Shown piece by piece: positions 22,601 through 31,022 of a DNA stretch of 39,050 bases (position 1 is its first letter; each line of letters starts with the position of its first letter). This DNA is from Lentisphaeria bacterium (GTDB lineage: Bacteria > Verrucomicrobiota > Lentisphaeria > Victivallales > Victivallaceae). Location: positions 1-39,050 of the forward strand of contig CAAGDG010000123.1 in assembly GCA_900768515.1 (NCBI GenBank), written 5' to 3'. The notes beneath the pieces were generated by a model that was not told where the DNA came from, ran no database searches, and saw only the letters and a list, made by a program, of their open reading frames with translations. Made by a program: the position numbers and the translations under genes.

Positions 22601-23605
22601 ATGACGGAAAAAGAGATGCGTGAGGTCGACCCGGTCCCGCCGGAGGAGAGCGCTCCGGCAACGGAGTTGGCAGATGCGAAGCTGGAACGGAAGAAGCGGC
22701 GCATTGTGCGGATCGTGCTGTGGGTTGTCATTGTGCTTGTGGTGCTTTTGGCGGCGGCGGTTCTGGTGCGGGATATGATCATTGAGACGGCGATCCGCAA
22801 AGTGGGTTCGCAGGCGACCGGAACCACGGTGGAGGTCGGGTCCTTTTCCAGTTCTCTGCTGCGCGGCCGGGTGGAGCTGGCCGGGTTGCGGGTGGCCAAT
22901 CCGCCGGGGTATCGGAATCCTGATGCGATCGTCTTTGACCGGATTGTGGTGCAGGTCCGGCCGGGATCGCTGTTGAGCGACGTCATCGAGGTCGACGAGA
23001 TCCGGGTGGATGGCATGCGGGTCGATTTCGAGGCGACCCTGAGCGGCAGCAATCTGACCGACATTCAGAAGAATATCGAGACATTTGCCGGAGGTTCCGC
23101 TCCGGAACAGCCGGAAGAGGCAAAGCCGGAGGCAAAACCGGAGGCGGAACCGACCGCCGGGGAGGGCGATGCCGCCGGCAAGCAGGTCCTGATCCATCAG
23201 CTGGTGGTTGCGGACAACTCCCTGACGCTCTCCTCCGCGATGCTGCAGTCCACGCTGCCGCTGCTGCTGCCGGACATCCGGATGAGCGAAGTGGGCGGCG
23301 GGCAGCCGCTTGGCGAGACGATGAATCAGATGATGATCACGCTGATGCAGGCGATTTCGCAGGCGGTGGCGCAGGCCGGGATCAATGCCGAGAACATTCA
23401 GGCGCTGGGCGATTCGCTGAGCCGGGCCGGGAGCGATGTGCTTGAAGCCGGCGCGGAAGCACTGAAACAGGGATCCGGAGCGGTTCGGGATGCCGGAGAA
23501 AACGTCCGGAAAGCTTTTGATGACGGGGCCGAGGCCGTCAAAGGCGCTGGAGACGACATTAAAAAAGCGATTGATGACGTGAGCGGACTCTTCAAAAAGA
23601 AATGA
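22601..23605 (+). CDS. AsmA-like single-pass membrane protein
   Basis: 334 aa. A cytoplasmic, acidic N-terminus is followed by a basic KLERKKRR stop and one membrane span (about 35-57, IVRIVLWVVIVLVVLLAAAVLV). The periplasmic part starts ETAIRKVGSQATGTTVEVGS, then LLRGRVELAGLRVANPPGY and FDRIVVQV, the opening beta strands characteristic of AsmA/DUF748-type lipid-bridge proteins. A Pro/Glu/Ala linker (near 165-185) precedes a helical C-terminal tail with repeated amphipathic segments (DAGENVRKAFDDGAEAVKGA), resembling lipid-associating helices. It is 8 nt after topA and probably co-transcribed. A role in envelope lipid homeostasis is inferred, not shown. Confidence 0.85.
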   Translation: MTEKEMREVDPVPPEESAPATELADAKLERKKRRIVRIVLWVVIVLVVLLAAAVLVRDMIIETAIRKVGSQATGTTVEVGSFSSSLLRGRVELAGLRVANPPGYRNPDAIVFDRIVVQVRPGSLLSDVIEVDEIRVDGMRVDFEATLSGSNLTDIQKNIETFAGGSAPEQPEEAKPEAKPEAEPTAGEGDAAGKQVLIHQLVVADNSLTLSSAMLQSTLPLLLPDIRMSEVGGGQPLGETMNQMMITLMQAISQAVAQAGINAENIQALGDSLSRAGSDVLEAGAEALKQGSGAVRDAGENVRKAFDDGAEAVKGAGDDIKKAIDDVSGLFKKK

Positions 23606-23646
23606 ACTGCCGGCCGGTCCGGGAACCCGGTCCGGATGGTGGAAAA

Positions 23647-23693
23647 AACGCGGAACTTCGCTGCTGACCGCAGCCGGGTTCCGCGTTCTTTTT
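23647..23693. terminator. Bidirectional terminator between converging operons
   Basis: AACGCGGAAC (23647-23656) and GTTCCGCGTT (23678-23687) pair perfectly, with CTTTTT on the right and a run of A on the left (T-run on the minus strand). It can therefore end both the topA unit and the mnmE-ydbH unit. Confidence 0.75.
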
Positions 23694-23739
23694 CTCCTGG
23701 ACCGGGAAGCGGGTGCTCCGGCCGGAGGTCCGTATTCGC

Positions 23740-24246
23740 TTATTTTGCGGTTTCCGCGGCGGCTTTCTGCGCCCAGTTGCCGTTGGTGTCCTGCAGCCAG
23801 GTGCCGGGTTCGGCGCGGTCGGCCATCCGGGCCGCCCAGTGCTGGCTGACGAAGAGCGCGGTGCTGTTCTGCTCTTTTGCGACCCGTTCGAAGGCGCTCT
23901 GCCGGTCTTCGTTCTCTGTGGCGATGGTCATGGTCACGTCGCCGGTCACCTGGGCGGGTTCCACCCGCAGTTCCAGGAGTCCTTTGTTGTTTTCGCCGAC
24001 CCAGCCTTTGCTTTTCCACTCCTTCACCTTGGCGCGTCTGGCGCGGCGGCGGGCGCGCAGGTCGTCGGTCGCGCCTGCGGAGGCGGGGGCGTCGCTGCTG
24101 AGGGCGTCGGTGATCGCCTGATCGACTTTGAGGTTGATGTTCACCGTGAGCTCCATCGGCTTGACGGTGATTTCGTTCTGCGTTTTGATGGTGGGCGTGC
24201 AGCCGGCTGCGGTCAGGGCAATCGCGAGGAAGAGGGTGGTTCTCAT
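23740..24246 (-). CDS. YnbE-YdbL fusion lipoprotein
   Basis: 168 aa. The N-terminus is a lipoprotein signal (MRTTLFLAIALTAAGC) followed by TPTIKTQNEITVKPMELTVN and INLKVDQAI, the pattern of the small lipoprotein YnbE. After a basic linker (RARRRARRAK) the C-terminal half matches YdbL/DUF1318: WKSKGWVGENNKGLLELR, NEDRQSAFERVAKEQN and the ending PGTWLQDTNGNWAQK, close to what I recall for E. coli YdbL. In E. coli these are two proteins: YnbE multimerises with YdbH to bridge the membranes and YdbL modulates that. Its ATG overlaps the ydbH stop by 4 nt, matching the E. coli ydbH-ynbE-ydbL order. Family recognition is from memory of the patterns. Confidence 0.85.
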   Translation of the reverse strand: MRTTLFLAIALTAAGCTPTIKTQNEITVKPMELTVNINLKVDQAITDALSSDAPASAGATDDLRARRRARRAKVKEWKSKGWVGENNKGLLELRVEPAQVTGDVTMTIATENEDRQSAFERVAKEQNSTALFVSQHWAARMADRAEPGTWLQDTNGNWAQKAAAETAK

Positions 24247-26720
24247 GGTTTTTTCTCCATCAGTTGTTTCAGTTTTTCGTTGAGGCGAAGCACCCGGTTG
24301 AGGGGGAGCCGGGTGTTGATGTTGAGCTGAATCCCCTGGAAAGTGGCTTTCCCTTCGGGATCGCGCTGGAGCCGTCCGTTCTCCTCGTCGTAGGAGAACG
24401 GAAGCGGCCGGTCGGGTTTCCCGTCGAACTGCAGCGAGATGATGAGGTCCTGCTCATCGGTGTTGAGCTGGAGCTTGACCCAGTTGTAGTCGAAGCTCTT
24501 GAGCGCTTCGACCGCAAATTCCATCTGGGCCTGTTCGAGCGCCTGCTTCGACATTCCGCCGGCCATGGTTCCGGCGTCCTCGATGCGGATCTTGTGGGCT
24601 TCTCCGGGCAGGCTGTAGAGGTAGCTGCGGTCGAAAAAGATTCCGTTGCGGTTGACCCGGACCGGGATTTTCCCGTAGAGCGCGCCGGAGCCGGAGGCGG
24701 CCGCCACCCCGGTCTGGCGGATCAGTTCCGCCAGATCGAGGTTCTCGCAGTAGAGCACGGTGTTCCAGCTGGTGCGGTTGGTGAGGATCGCCAGGGGACG
24801 CATGTAGATTTCGCCGCCGCACCAGCCGACCCGGACGCTTTCGAGATCGATCCGCTCTTTGGACTGAATCTGGAAGGCGGTCTGGAAATCGGTGAACTCC
24901 ATCTCTCCGGCCCGGATTTTCCCGATCGAAAACTGCTGGGCGGAGGGGGTGCGCACTCCGAGAAGATCTTCGAAACGCAGGTCGAGCCGGATCTCCTCCA
25001 GATCGGTGTCGGTTTCCGGAAGCGAAAGTTTTCCGTGGTCGAGGAAAAGGTGGGCTCCGGTCGAAAGTTTGCCGTCTTCGAGCCGCAGCGCCGCGCCGAG
25101 CGAAACCGTCGCGGTCGCGGAGGCCTCTCCGAGCGCGGGCAGATAGGTGCCGAGTCGCAGCGGTTCGGGCGGGGTGAAGGCCGGCAGCGTGACTTCGAAG
25201 AGCAGGTCGGGAGCGCTCTCTTCGCGGGGCGTCAGCCGACCGTGGAAGTCCAGCCGGGCGTTGGGGAAGTGCGGCGTGGTGAATTCTCCGTTCAGTTCAA
25301 AGCTGTTGTTTTCAATTCCGACAGTGGTGGCGACCTTGCCGAGCGTGGTTTCCCGGTATCGGATCTCGCCGGCGTCGAGGGTTCCGGGCAGTTTCGCGGT
25401 GGGAGGCAGCGGCAGTGTGAGGTTGAGATTCCGGATTTGGATGCCCTGGTCCGGATTTTCGAGGCTCATGCCGCCGGAAGTGAGCAGGAGACCCGCGTCG
25501 CTGAGTCCCAATTGCACCAGCGGCGCGTGGAGTTGGAAGCCGTATCCTTCGAGGTCGAGGTTTCCGGTTCTGGCGGAAAGTTCCGCAATATGGACGGGCT
25601 CGCCGCTGCTGCCGGAAGCGGAGAGCTTCCACTCGACCGGGTTGAGCCGGATGAGGCGGACCTGGTCCTCTTTGATCGACACTGGTCCGAGCGGCACGTC
25701 GCCCGAGGCGATCAGCTGCCAGGCGCTGTCGCCGGTTCGGAACTGCAGGTCGAACTTCTGGTGGAGCCTGACCGGTTCCGGGAAGGCCGCCGGCAAAGTG
25801 GACCCGGTTACATGGAGCGCCAGGTCGGCCTGTCCGGTCGCACGCAGGTTTTCTCCGCTCAGGAAGAGGACGGTTTCAGCTTCCAGTTTCGCGGTTCCGG
25901 CGGGACGGAGCGGCAGAAGTCCCCCGAATGATTCCAGCCGCAGGTCGGCGTCAAGCCGAAGCGTGGCCCGCAGTTCGGCACGGTCGAATTCCAGCTTGAA
26001 CCGAATCGACTGCCCGCGCGGAGTGATCTCCCCTTCCGCTCCGATCCGGTTCCAGCCGGCGTCGAGCGGCACAATCCGGAGGTTGGCAGGCAGCAGGATC
26101 CGCCGTCCGTCGAGTTCGACCAGCAGCCGGAGATCGCGCACATCGACCCCGTGCAGTTCGGCGCGCAAATCCGGCATGCCAGCGGAGGCGGCGGTCCGGC
26201 CGCTCTGCCGCTGCGTCAGCGCCCGGATGGAATCGAGCACTTTTTCCAGGGAAAATCCCCGGATGGAAACGGCCCCGTCTTTCACTGAAACCGCAGCTTC
26301 GATTCCGCTCAGCGTCACCCCCTCGACCGTGAAGCAGAGGCCGGTTTCATCGGGCCAGCAGGGGAGGTAGTCGACCCGGATGGAGTCGATCGCAAGCTTC
26401 CCTCCGACGGGGTCGGTCAGAGCGAATCCTTCGAGGTCGGCGCCGGTCACCCCGAGCCGCCGGATCCGCAGTTCGGTCGCATCCAGTCCGAGCCGCTCCC
26501 GCCAGGGGGGCAGGACGCGGTCGACCAGGTAATCGGGCAGATACCAGTTCCAGAAGATCAGCGCGCCGCCGGCCGACAGCAGAATCAGGAGCAGGAGCAT
26601 CCAGAATAAAATCTTGCAGAGGATCCAGAGAATCCGGCCGAAACGCTTCCGCTTCCGCGGGGATTTCTCTGACGGGTTCCCGGGCGTTTGCCCAGGAGTT
26701 TTATCGGGGCGTTGTTCCAT
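24243..26720 (-). CDS. ydbH: YdbH-like intermembrane phospholipid transport protein
   Basis: 825 aa, AsmA/TamB-like superfamily. One N-terminal membrane span (about 29-56, WILCKILFWMLLLLILLSA) anchors a long, mostly beta periplasmic region of repeating groove strands. The C-terminal part shows the YdbH pattern: ATATVSLGAALRLEDGKLST, SIGKIRAGEMEFTDFQTAFQ, SGALYGKIPVRVNRNGIFFD and the closing helix-strand KSFDYNWVKLQLNTDEQDLII with LPLNRVLRLNEKLKQLMEK. In E. coli YdbH with YnbE conducts phospholipids to the outer membrane redundantly with TamB and YhdP. The next gene encodes the YnbE-YdbL fusion, which strongly supports the call. It follows mnmE by 3 nt. Confidence 0.87.
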   Translation of the reverse strand: MEQRPDKTPGQTPGNPSEKSPRKRKRFGRILWILCKILFWMLLLLILLSAGGALIFWNWYLPDYLVDRVLPPWRERLGLDATELRIRRLGVTGADLEGFALTDPVGGKLAIDSIRVDYLPCWPDETGLCFTVEGVTLSGIEAAVSVKDGAVSIRGFSLEKVLDSIRALTQRQSGRTAASAGMPDLRAELHGVDVRDLRLLVELDGRRILLPANLRIVPLDAGWNRIGAEGEITPRGQSIRFKLEFDRAELRATLRLDADLRLESFGGLLPLRPAGTAKLEAETVLFLSGENLRATGQADLALHVTGSTLPAAFPEPVRLHQKFDLQFRTGDSAWQLIASGDVPLGPVSIKEDQVRLIRLNPVEWKLSASGSSGEPVHIAELSARTGNLDLEGYGFQLHAPLVQLGLSDAGLLLTSGGMSLENPDQGIQIRNLNLTLPLPPTAKLPGTLDAGEIRYRETTLGKVATTVGIENNSFELNGEFTTPHFPNARLDFHGRLTPREESAPDLLFEVTLPAFTPPEPLRLGTYLPALGEASATATVSLGAALRLEDGKLSTGAHLFLDHGKLSLPETDTDLEEIRLDLRFEDLLGVRTPSAQQFSIGKIRAGEMEFTDFQTAFQIQSKERIDLESVRVGWCGGEIYMRPLAILTNRTSWNTVLYCENLDLAELIRQTGVAAASGSGALYGKIPVRVNRNGIFFDRSYLYSLPGEAHKIRIEDAGTMAGGMSKQALEQAQMEFAVEALKSFDYNWVKLQLNTDEQDLIISLQFDGKPDRPLPFSYDEENGRLQRDPEGKATFQGIQLNINTRLPLNRVLRLNEKLKQLMEKKP

Positions 26721-26723
26721 TGT

Positions 26724-28052
26724 CTATTTTCCTATGCAGAAACGGCTGAAGATGTGGTCGAGAATATCCGGTTCCGCCGTTCTTCCGGTGATGGCTCCGA
26801 TCGCGTTCTGGGCTTCGCGGAGCCGGATGGCGGCCAGTTCGAATTCACCTTCCCGGAATTCGCGTGCGGCCTCGGGCAGCGTCTCCGCCGCCTTCTTCAG
26901 TTCGGCTGCGGCGCGGGCGTTGACCGCCACCTCCGGCACTTCCGGGTGCGACGAACGGATTGCCTGCCGGACGAATGCGTCGAGCAACTCCTCGATCCCC
27001 TTCTCCTCCCGGACCGAAATCCGCAGGGCGCCCCCCGGAACTTCGGGCAGCTTCCGGTCCGGAACGAGGTCGATCTTGTTCCATACGGCGATGCGGCAGG
27101 GGGCGGGATGACGGAGCATCTCTTCGACTTCGGCGGCGGGATCGTCCACGGAGGCGTCCAGCAGCCAGAAGGTGACTCCCGCGGCGGCGATCGACCGGAA
27201 ACTGCGTTCGATCCCGAGTTGTTCCACGGGGTCGCCGCTTTCACGGACTCCCGCGGTATCGGTCAGCTTGACCGGCAGTCCGCGCAGGACGGCGGCGGCT
27301 TCGACGGTGTCGCGGGTGGTTCCCGGAATTGCGCTGACGATCGCCCGGTCGCGTCCGAGCAGCAGATTGAGCAAACTGGATTTCCCGGCGTTCGGCCGCC
27401 CGGCGATGACCAGTTCGACGCCGTCGCGCAGCGTCGCGCCGATGTCGCGGGTAGCGAGCAGCGACCGGATCTGTTCCGCAGCGCGCTCGATCGATTCCGG
27501 AACGTCGTCGGCCCAGTCCAGCTCCTCGTCCGGGAAGTCGAGATGGGATTCGCATTCGGCGCGCAGTTCTCCGATCTCCCGGTCGAGCGTCTCCAGCCGC
27601 CGGCTCAGCGCTCCCCGCAACTGCCGTTCCGCAAGCTGGAGCGCGAGGTCGCTGCCAGCGGTGATCACATCGTTGACCGCCTCCGCCTGGGCGAGGTCGA
27701 GTTTTCCGTTCATAAAGGCGCGGAAGGTGAACTCCCCGGGTTCCGCATTCCGGCAGCCCGCCTGCGTCGCAAGCCGGAGCGCCGCGGAGGCCGCCGCCGC
27801 GCCGCCGTGGCAGTGGAGCTCGACCACGTCGTCCCCGGTGTAGCTGGCCGGTCCGGGCATGAAGACCGCCAGGGCCGGATCACCGCCCACTTTCCCGAGC
27901 AGCATCCGCCGGGCGTTTTCCGGACCGAGGTGGCTCCGCCCCCGCCAGATCCGCCGCGCACATTCGAGCACGCCCGGTCCGGAGAGCCGGATGATGGTGA
28001 TCGCTCCGCCGATTCCGGTGGCGGGAGCGACGATGTTGTCGCAGGTATTCAC
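26724..28052 (-). CDS. mnmE: tRNA modification GTPase MnmE
   Basis: With MnmG it installs the C5 carboxymethylaminomethyl group on wobble uridine. 442 aa. The N-terminal folate-binding domain starts DNIVAPATGIGGAITIIRLSG; the inserted G domain has GRPNAGKSS (about 217-225), TTRDTVEA, DTAGVRES and WNKIDLV; the C-terminus ends FCIGK, the conserved C-(I/L/V)-GK motif. The start is GTG (28050-28052), and I see no Shine-Dalgarno sequence; a TATACT box (28074-28079, minus) would give a leader of only about 15 nt. It heads the mnmE-ydbH-ynbE/ydbL unit. Confidence 0.95.
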   Translation of the reverse strand: MNTCDNIVAPATGIGGAITIIRLSGPGVLECARRIWRGRSHLGPENARRMLLGKVGGDPALAVFMPGPASYTGDDVVELHCHGGAAAASAALRLATQAGCRNAEPGEFTFRAFMNGKLDLAQAEAVNDVITAGSDLALQLAERQLRGALSRRLETLDREIGELRAECESHLDFPDEELDWADDVPESIERAAEQIRSLLATRDIGATLRDGVELVIAGRPNAGKSSLLNLLLGRDRAIVSAIPGTTRDTVEAAAVLRGLPVKLTDTAGVRESGDPVEQLGIERSFRSIAAAGVTFWLLDASVDDPAAEVEEMLRHPAPCRIAVWNKIDLVPDRKLPEVPGGALRISVREEKGIEELLDAFVRQAIRSSHPEVPEVAVNARAAAELKKAAETLPEAAREFREGEFELAAIRLREAQNAIGAITGRTAEPDILDHIFSRFCIGK

Positions 28053-28151
28053 CGAAGGAGTCGCTTTTCAGAAAGTATAATATCAAACCAGACCGCATCC
28101 GGCCGGCTCCTGTCCTCCCCTTTTCGCACCGTTCGGAAGGGGGGGCCGGGG

Positions 28152-29201
28152 TCACCGGTAGGTCGGCACATCCACCCATCCGCCGGTCCGGGCGGATTCG
28201 TAGACCGCGAGCACCAGAGCCGCGGAACCCGCCGCGTCCGCCAGCGTCACCTCGGACTGCCGCCGGTTCCGGACCGCTTCGACCATGTCTGCCAGCTGTG
28301 CGGTGTGACCGGCGCCGTAATAGGCCTTCCCGGTCACTTTCCGGTTCGCGGTTTCAGGGTTTAACGCGGTTTCGAGCAACTGTTTGAGTTCCGCCTTCCG
28401 GGTTTCGATGTGAACCGGTTTTTCATTCGCATATTCCAGCACCGCGTCGGATCCCTGGATGGTCAGAAAACTGCGCCAATCCGCGGCTGCGGAATTGGTC
28501 GCGGTCACCGCGCCGAAGAGTCCGGATTCGAATTCGATCAGGAAGGCCGCGGTGTCCTCGACCTCGATCACCCCCTGGTGGGTCAGGTTCGCCGTCCGGG
28601 CGACCAGCCGTTTGACTTCGCCGAAGAGGTAGCGAAGCTGGTCGAGGTGGTGGATCGCCTGGTTGATCAGAACGCCGCCGCCCTCTCCCGCGACAGTGCC
28701 GCGCCAGGCGTCCTTGCGGTAATAGTCGTCGGTGCGCAGGCAGCTGAAGCAGAGATTCACGGCCAGCAGGGTGCCGAATTTGCCGTCGGCGATCAGCTGT
28801 TTCAAATTGCGGTTGGCTGGTTCGTAGCGGTGCTGGAAGATTCCGGCTGCGGTCAGTTCGGGATGGCGGGCCGCAGCCCGCGCCATCGTCGCGAGGTCAT
28901 CGAAGGTGCGGCCGAGCGCCTTTTCGCAGATCACGTGCTTTCCGGCGTCGAGCGCGTCGCAGACGATCCGGGCGTGGCTGGCGTGATCGGTGCAGACGCT
29001 GACCAGGTCGACTTCGGGATCGGCGAGGAGGTCGCGGTAGTCGGTCGAACGGCGGGCGACGGCGTATTTTTCTCCGAGCCGTTCGGCCCGTTCCGGGATC
29101 AGGTCACAGAGGTGGACAACTTCGACGTCGGGCAGCGCCCGGTAGCCTTCGATATGGGTCGGTGCGATCACTCCGCAGCCGATGATCCCGCACTTGATCA
29201 T
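28152..29201 (-). CDS. Gfo/Idh/MocA family oxidoreductase
   Basis: NAD(P)-dependent sugar or polyol dehydrogenase family, 349 aa. The Rossmann fold begins MIKCGIIGCGVIAPTHIEGY (GxGxxA-like) with VCTDHASHARIV. The family lysine appears in VICEKALGRTFDDL (EKA in place of the common EKP). The C-terminal beta-sheet domain contains GGGVLINQAIHHLDQLRYLFG, where D and H of the family catalytic site lie. The substrate is unknown. It is divergent from uxaE, and the shared 248-bp gap has stacked palindromes, so both may be carbohydrate-regulated. Confidence 0.92.
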   Translation of the reverse strand: MIKCGIIGCGVIAPTHIEGYRALPDVEVVHLCDLIPERAERLGEKYAVARRSTDYRDLLADPEVDLVSVCTDHASHARIVCDALDAGKHVICEKALGRTFDDLATMARAAARHPELTAAGIFQHRYEPANRNLKQLIADGKFGTLLAVNLCFSCLRTDDYYRKDAWRGTVAGEGGGVLINQAIHHLDQLRYLFGEVKRLVARTANLTHQGVIEVEDTAAFLIEFESGLFGAVTATNSAAADWRSFLTIQGSDAVLEYANEKPVHIETRKAELKQLLETALNPETANRKVTGKAYYGAGHTAQLADMVEAVRNRRQSEVTLADAAGSAALVLAVYESARTGGWVDVPTYR

Positions 29202-29250
29202 GATATTCGCCTTTATCTTTTTTGAGTTTGGGTTTCCGGAAAACGGGAAC

Positions 29251-29280
29251 GGTTATGAATATAACCGGGAAATCCCGGTT
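29251..29280. promoter_or_regulatory. Overlapping palindromes upstream of the oxidoreductase
   Basis: GGTTAT-GAAT-ATAACC (29251-29266) overlaps AACCGGGA-AA-TCCCGGTT (29263-29280). A third short one, TTTCCGGAAA, is at 29233-29242. They lie 30-80 nt before the minus-strand ATG at 29201. They could be operators or alternative leader hairpins. Confidence 0.45.
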
Positions 29281-29371
29281 TTTCAAGCTCCGGAACCGGG
29301 GTTGTTGCCGGAAAGATTCCTCGCGGCGGACGGCTTTTCCGCCGCGCTTCGGGAAAATCGGAAGGATTTTC

Positions 29372-29399
29372 TTGAATATCGCTTCTGTGATGTTATATT
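29372..29399 (+). promoter_or_regulatory. uxaE: uxaE promoter
   Basis: TTGAAT (29372-29377), 16 nt, TATATT (29394-29399). The leader is about 45 nt, with GGAG 6 nt before the ATG at 29450. Confidence 0.6.
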
Positions 29400-29449
29400 A
29401 AGTCGTTTCAATGTGTTTTTCAGTTTTAAATTTCAATATGGAGCTGTAA

Positions 29450-30970
29450 ATGAAGACAATCGCGGAAAGCGGTCTCAAGCTGCTGAAGAAGAGCGAATCC
29501 GAAATTCGCAAGCAACTGGTTCTCGAAGGAGAAGGCGTTCGCGTCTACCCGGATTCTGTTCACAAGTTCGGGGAGGCGCTGGTCATGGTCGCCCGCGACT
29601 CCGGGAGCCGCTTTCTGCTGCTGCTGGCTCCGACCAGGAACCGTTTCCCGGCCGGGTTCGAAGGCGAGATTGTCGAATATGCCGACGGGGCCGCGATGAA
29701 GGCGCCGCTCTCCGCCGCCAATGCCGCGGCGCTGCGGAAGGCGTTTCCGTGGTGCGCGCCGGTGAGTTTGCGCAAATGCCGGAGCACCGTCGGCTGCGGT
29801 GACCGGCTCGGTCTGGCGTCGCGCGGCCACATCCGGGCCGCCCGCAAGTTCGAGGTCGCGCCGGTGCTGGCGCAGCAGTCGATGCGCGAACTTTCCATGA
29901 CCGGCCGGACCTTCCAGAATGTGGTGGACGACGCGGTCTTCATGGTTTTTGAATCCGACTATCGCGACGGCTTCGGCGCGGATGGCGACCACCTCAAAAC
30001 GATCCCCGACATCGACACTGCGCTGGCGGTCGGCATGCCGATGATCACGCTCGACCTCTCCGAAGTGATGAATGCGGCCGCCGGCGACTGGAACGCCGCC
30101 GAGGTGGACGCCGCGTTTGCCAAGTTTGACGCCGCCTACCGCGACCGGATCCTCGCCGAGTACGCCGACCAGACCTTTGTGGTCGGCGGTTCCGAGGTGG
30201 CGATCGACGCGCTGACCGCCCGCCGCTGCGCGGTGATGTACACGGCGGCGCTGGATTTCGCGCTGAAGGTGCACGATCACATCAAGTCGATTCGCGGCAA
30301 CGAGTTCGATTTGGAGATCTCGATCGACGAGACCAGTTCCCCGACCCTGCCGTCGCACCACCTCTTTATCGCCCGCGAGCTGCGGCGTCGGAACATCGAA
30401 TTCTCCTCGCTGGCGCCCCGCTTTATCGGCGATTTCCAGAAGGCGATCGACTACATCGGCGATCTTGCGGAATTCGACCGGCAGTTCAAGGTCCACGCCG
30501 AAATCGCGCAGGCCTACGGAAACTACAAGGTGTCGGTCCACTCCGGCAGCGACAAGTTCGCGGTCTACCCGACCATCGGCCGCGAGACCCGCGGCTATCT
30601 GCATTTGAAAACCGCCGGCACCAGCTGGCTGGTGGCGGTTGCGGTGATCGCCGAGCACGATCCGGAACTCTACCGCGCCATGCACAAATGCGCGCTTGAG
30701 AACTTCAATGCGATGCTCAAGCTCTATCACATCACCGCCGACATCACCAAAATTCCGGCGCTGGAGACCCTGAGCGACGCCGAACTGCCGAAGCTCATGG
30801 AGATGCCGGAGGCGCGCCAGTTGCTGCACATCACCTACGGTCCGATTCTGACCGGGGCGCTGCGCGACCGTTTCTTCCGCGCGATGCACCGGTTCGAGGA
30901 TGAGTACACCGCGGCGGTGGAACGTCATTTCGACAAACATCTTTCGCTGCTCGGACTGCCGCGCCGCTGA
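29450..30970 (+). CDS. uxaE: Tagaturonate epimerase (UxaE family)
   Basis: 506 aa. The best match from memory is the UxaE family first described in Thermotoga maritima, which interconverts D-tagaturonate and D-fructuronate in galacturonate catabolism. Supporting pattern: the C-terminal half has NYKVSVHSGSDKFAVYPTIG, RETRGYLHLKTAGTSWLVAV and HDPELYRAMHKCALENF; a mid-protein LEISIDETSSPTLPSHHLFI stretch provides acidic and histidine residues suited to binding a metal. No signal peptide. Such an enzyme fits a pectin- or uronate-using gut or anaerobic bacterium. It is the only uronate gene in the window. It ends 52 nt before yajC, which has its own promoter. Confidence 0.82.
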   Translation: MKTIAESGLKLLKKSESEIRKQLVLEGEGVRVYPDSVHKFGEALVMVARDSGSRFLLLLAPTRNRFPAGFEGEIVEYADGAAMKAPLSAANAAALRKAFPWCAPVSLRKCRSTVGCGDRLGLASRGHIRAARKFEVAPVLAQQSMRELSMTGRTFQNVVDDAVFMVFESDYRDGFGADGDHLKTIPDIDTALAVGMPMITLDLSEVMNAAAGDWNAAEVDAAFAKFDAAYRDRILAEYADQTFVVGGSEVAIDALTARRCAVMYTAALDFALKVHDHIKSIRGNEFDLEISIDETSSPTLPSHHLFIARELRRRNIEFSSLAPRFIGDFQKAIDYIGDLAEFDRQFKVHAEIAQAYGNYKVSVHSGSDKFAVYPTIGRETRGYLHLKTAGTSWLVAVAVIAEHDPELYRAMHKCALENFNAMLKLYHITADITKIPALETLSDAELPKLMEMPEARQLLHITYGPILTGALRDRFFRAMHRFEDEYTAAVERHFDKHLSLLGLPRR

Positions 30971-30977
30971 GGTTGCT

Positions 30978-31007
30978 TTGACAGGAAACAACGAATTGAT
31001 CCATAAT
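30978..31007 (+). promoter_or_regulatory. yajC-secDF promoter
   Basis: Perfect TTGACA (30978-30983), 18 nt, CATAAT (31002-31007), in the short gap after uxaE. The leader would be about 9 nt, holding AAGGAG just before the ATG. Confidence 0.6.
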
Positions 31008-31022
31008 TTGTAAGGAGAAAAA

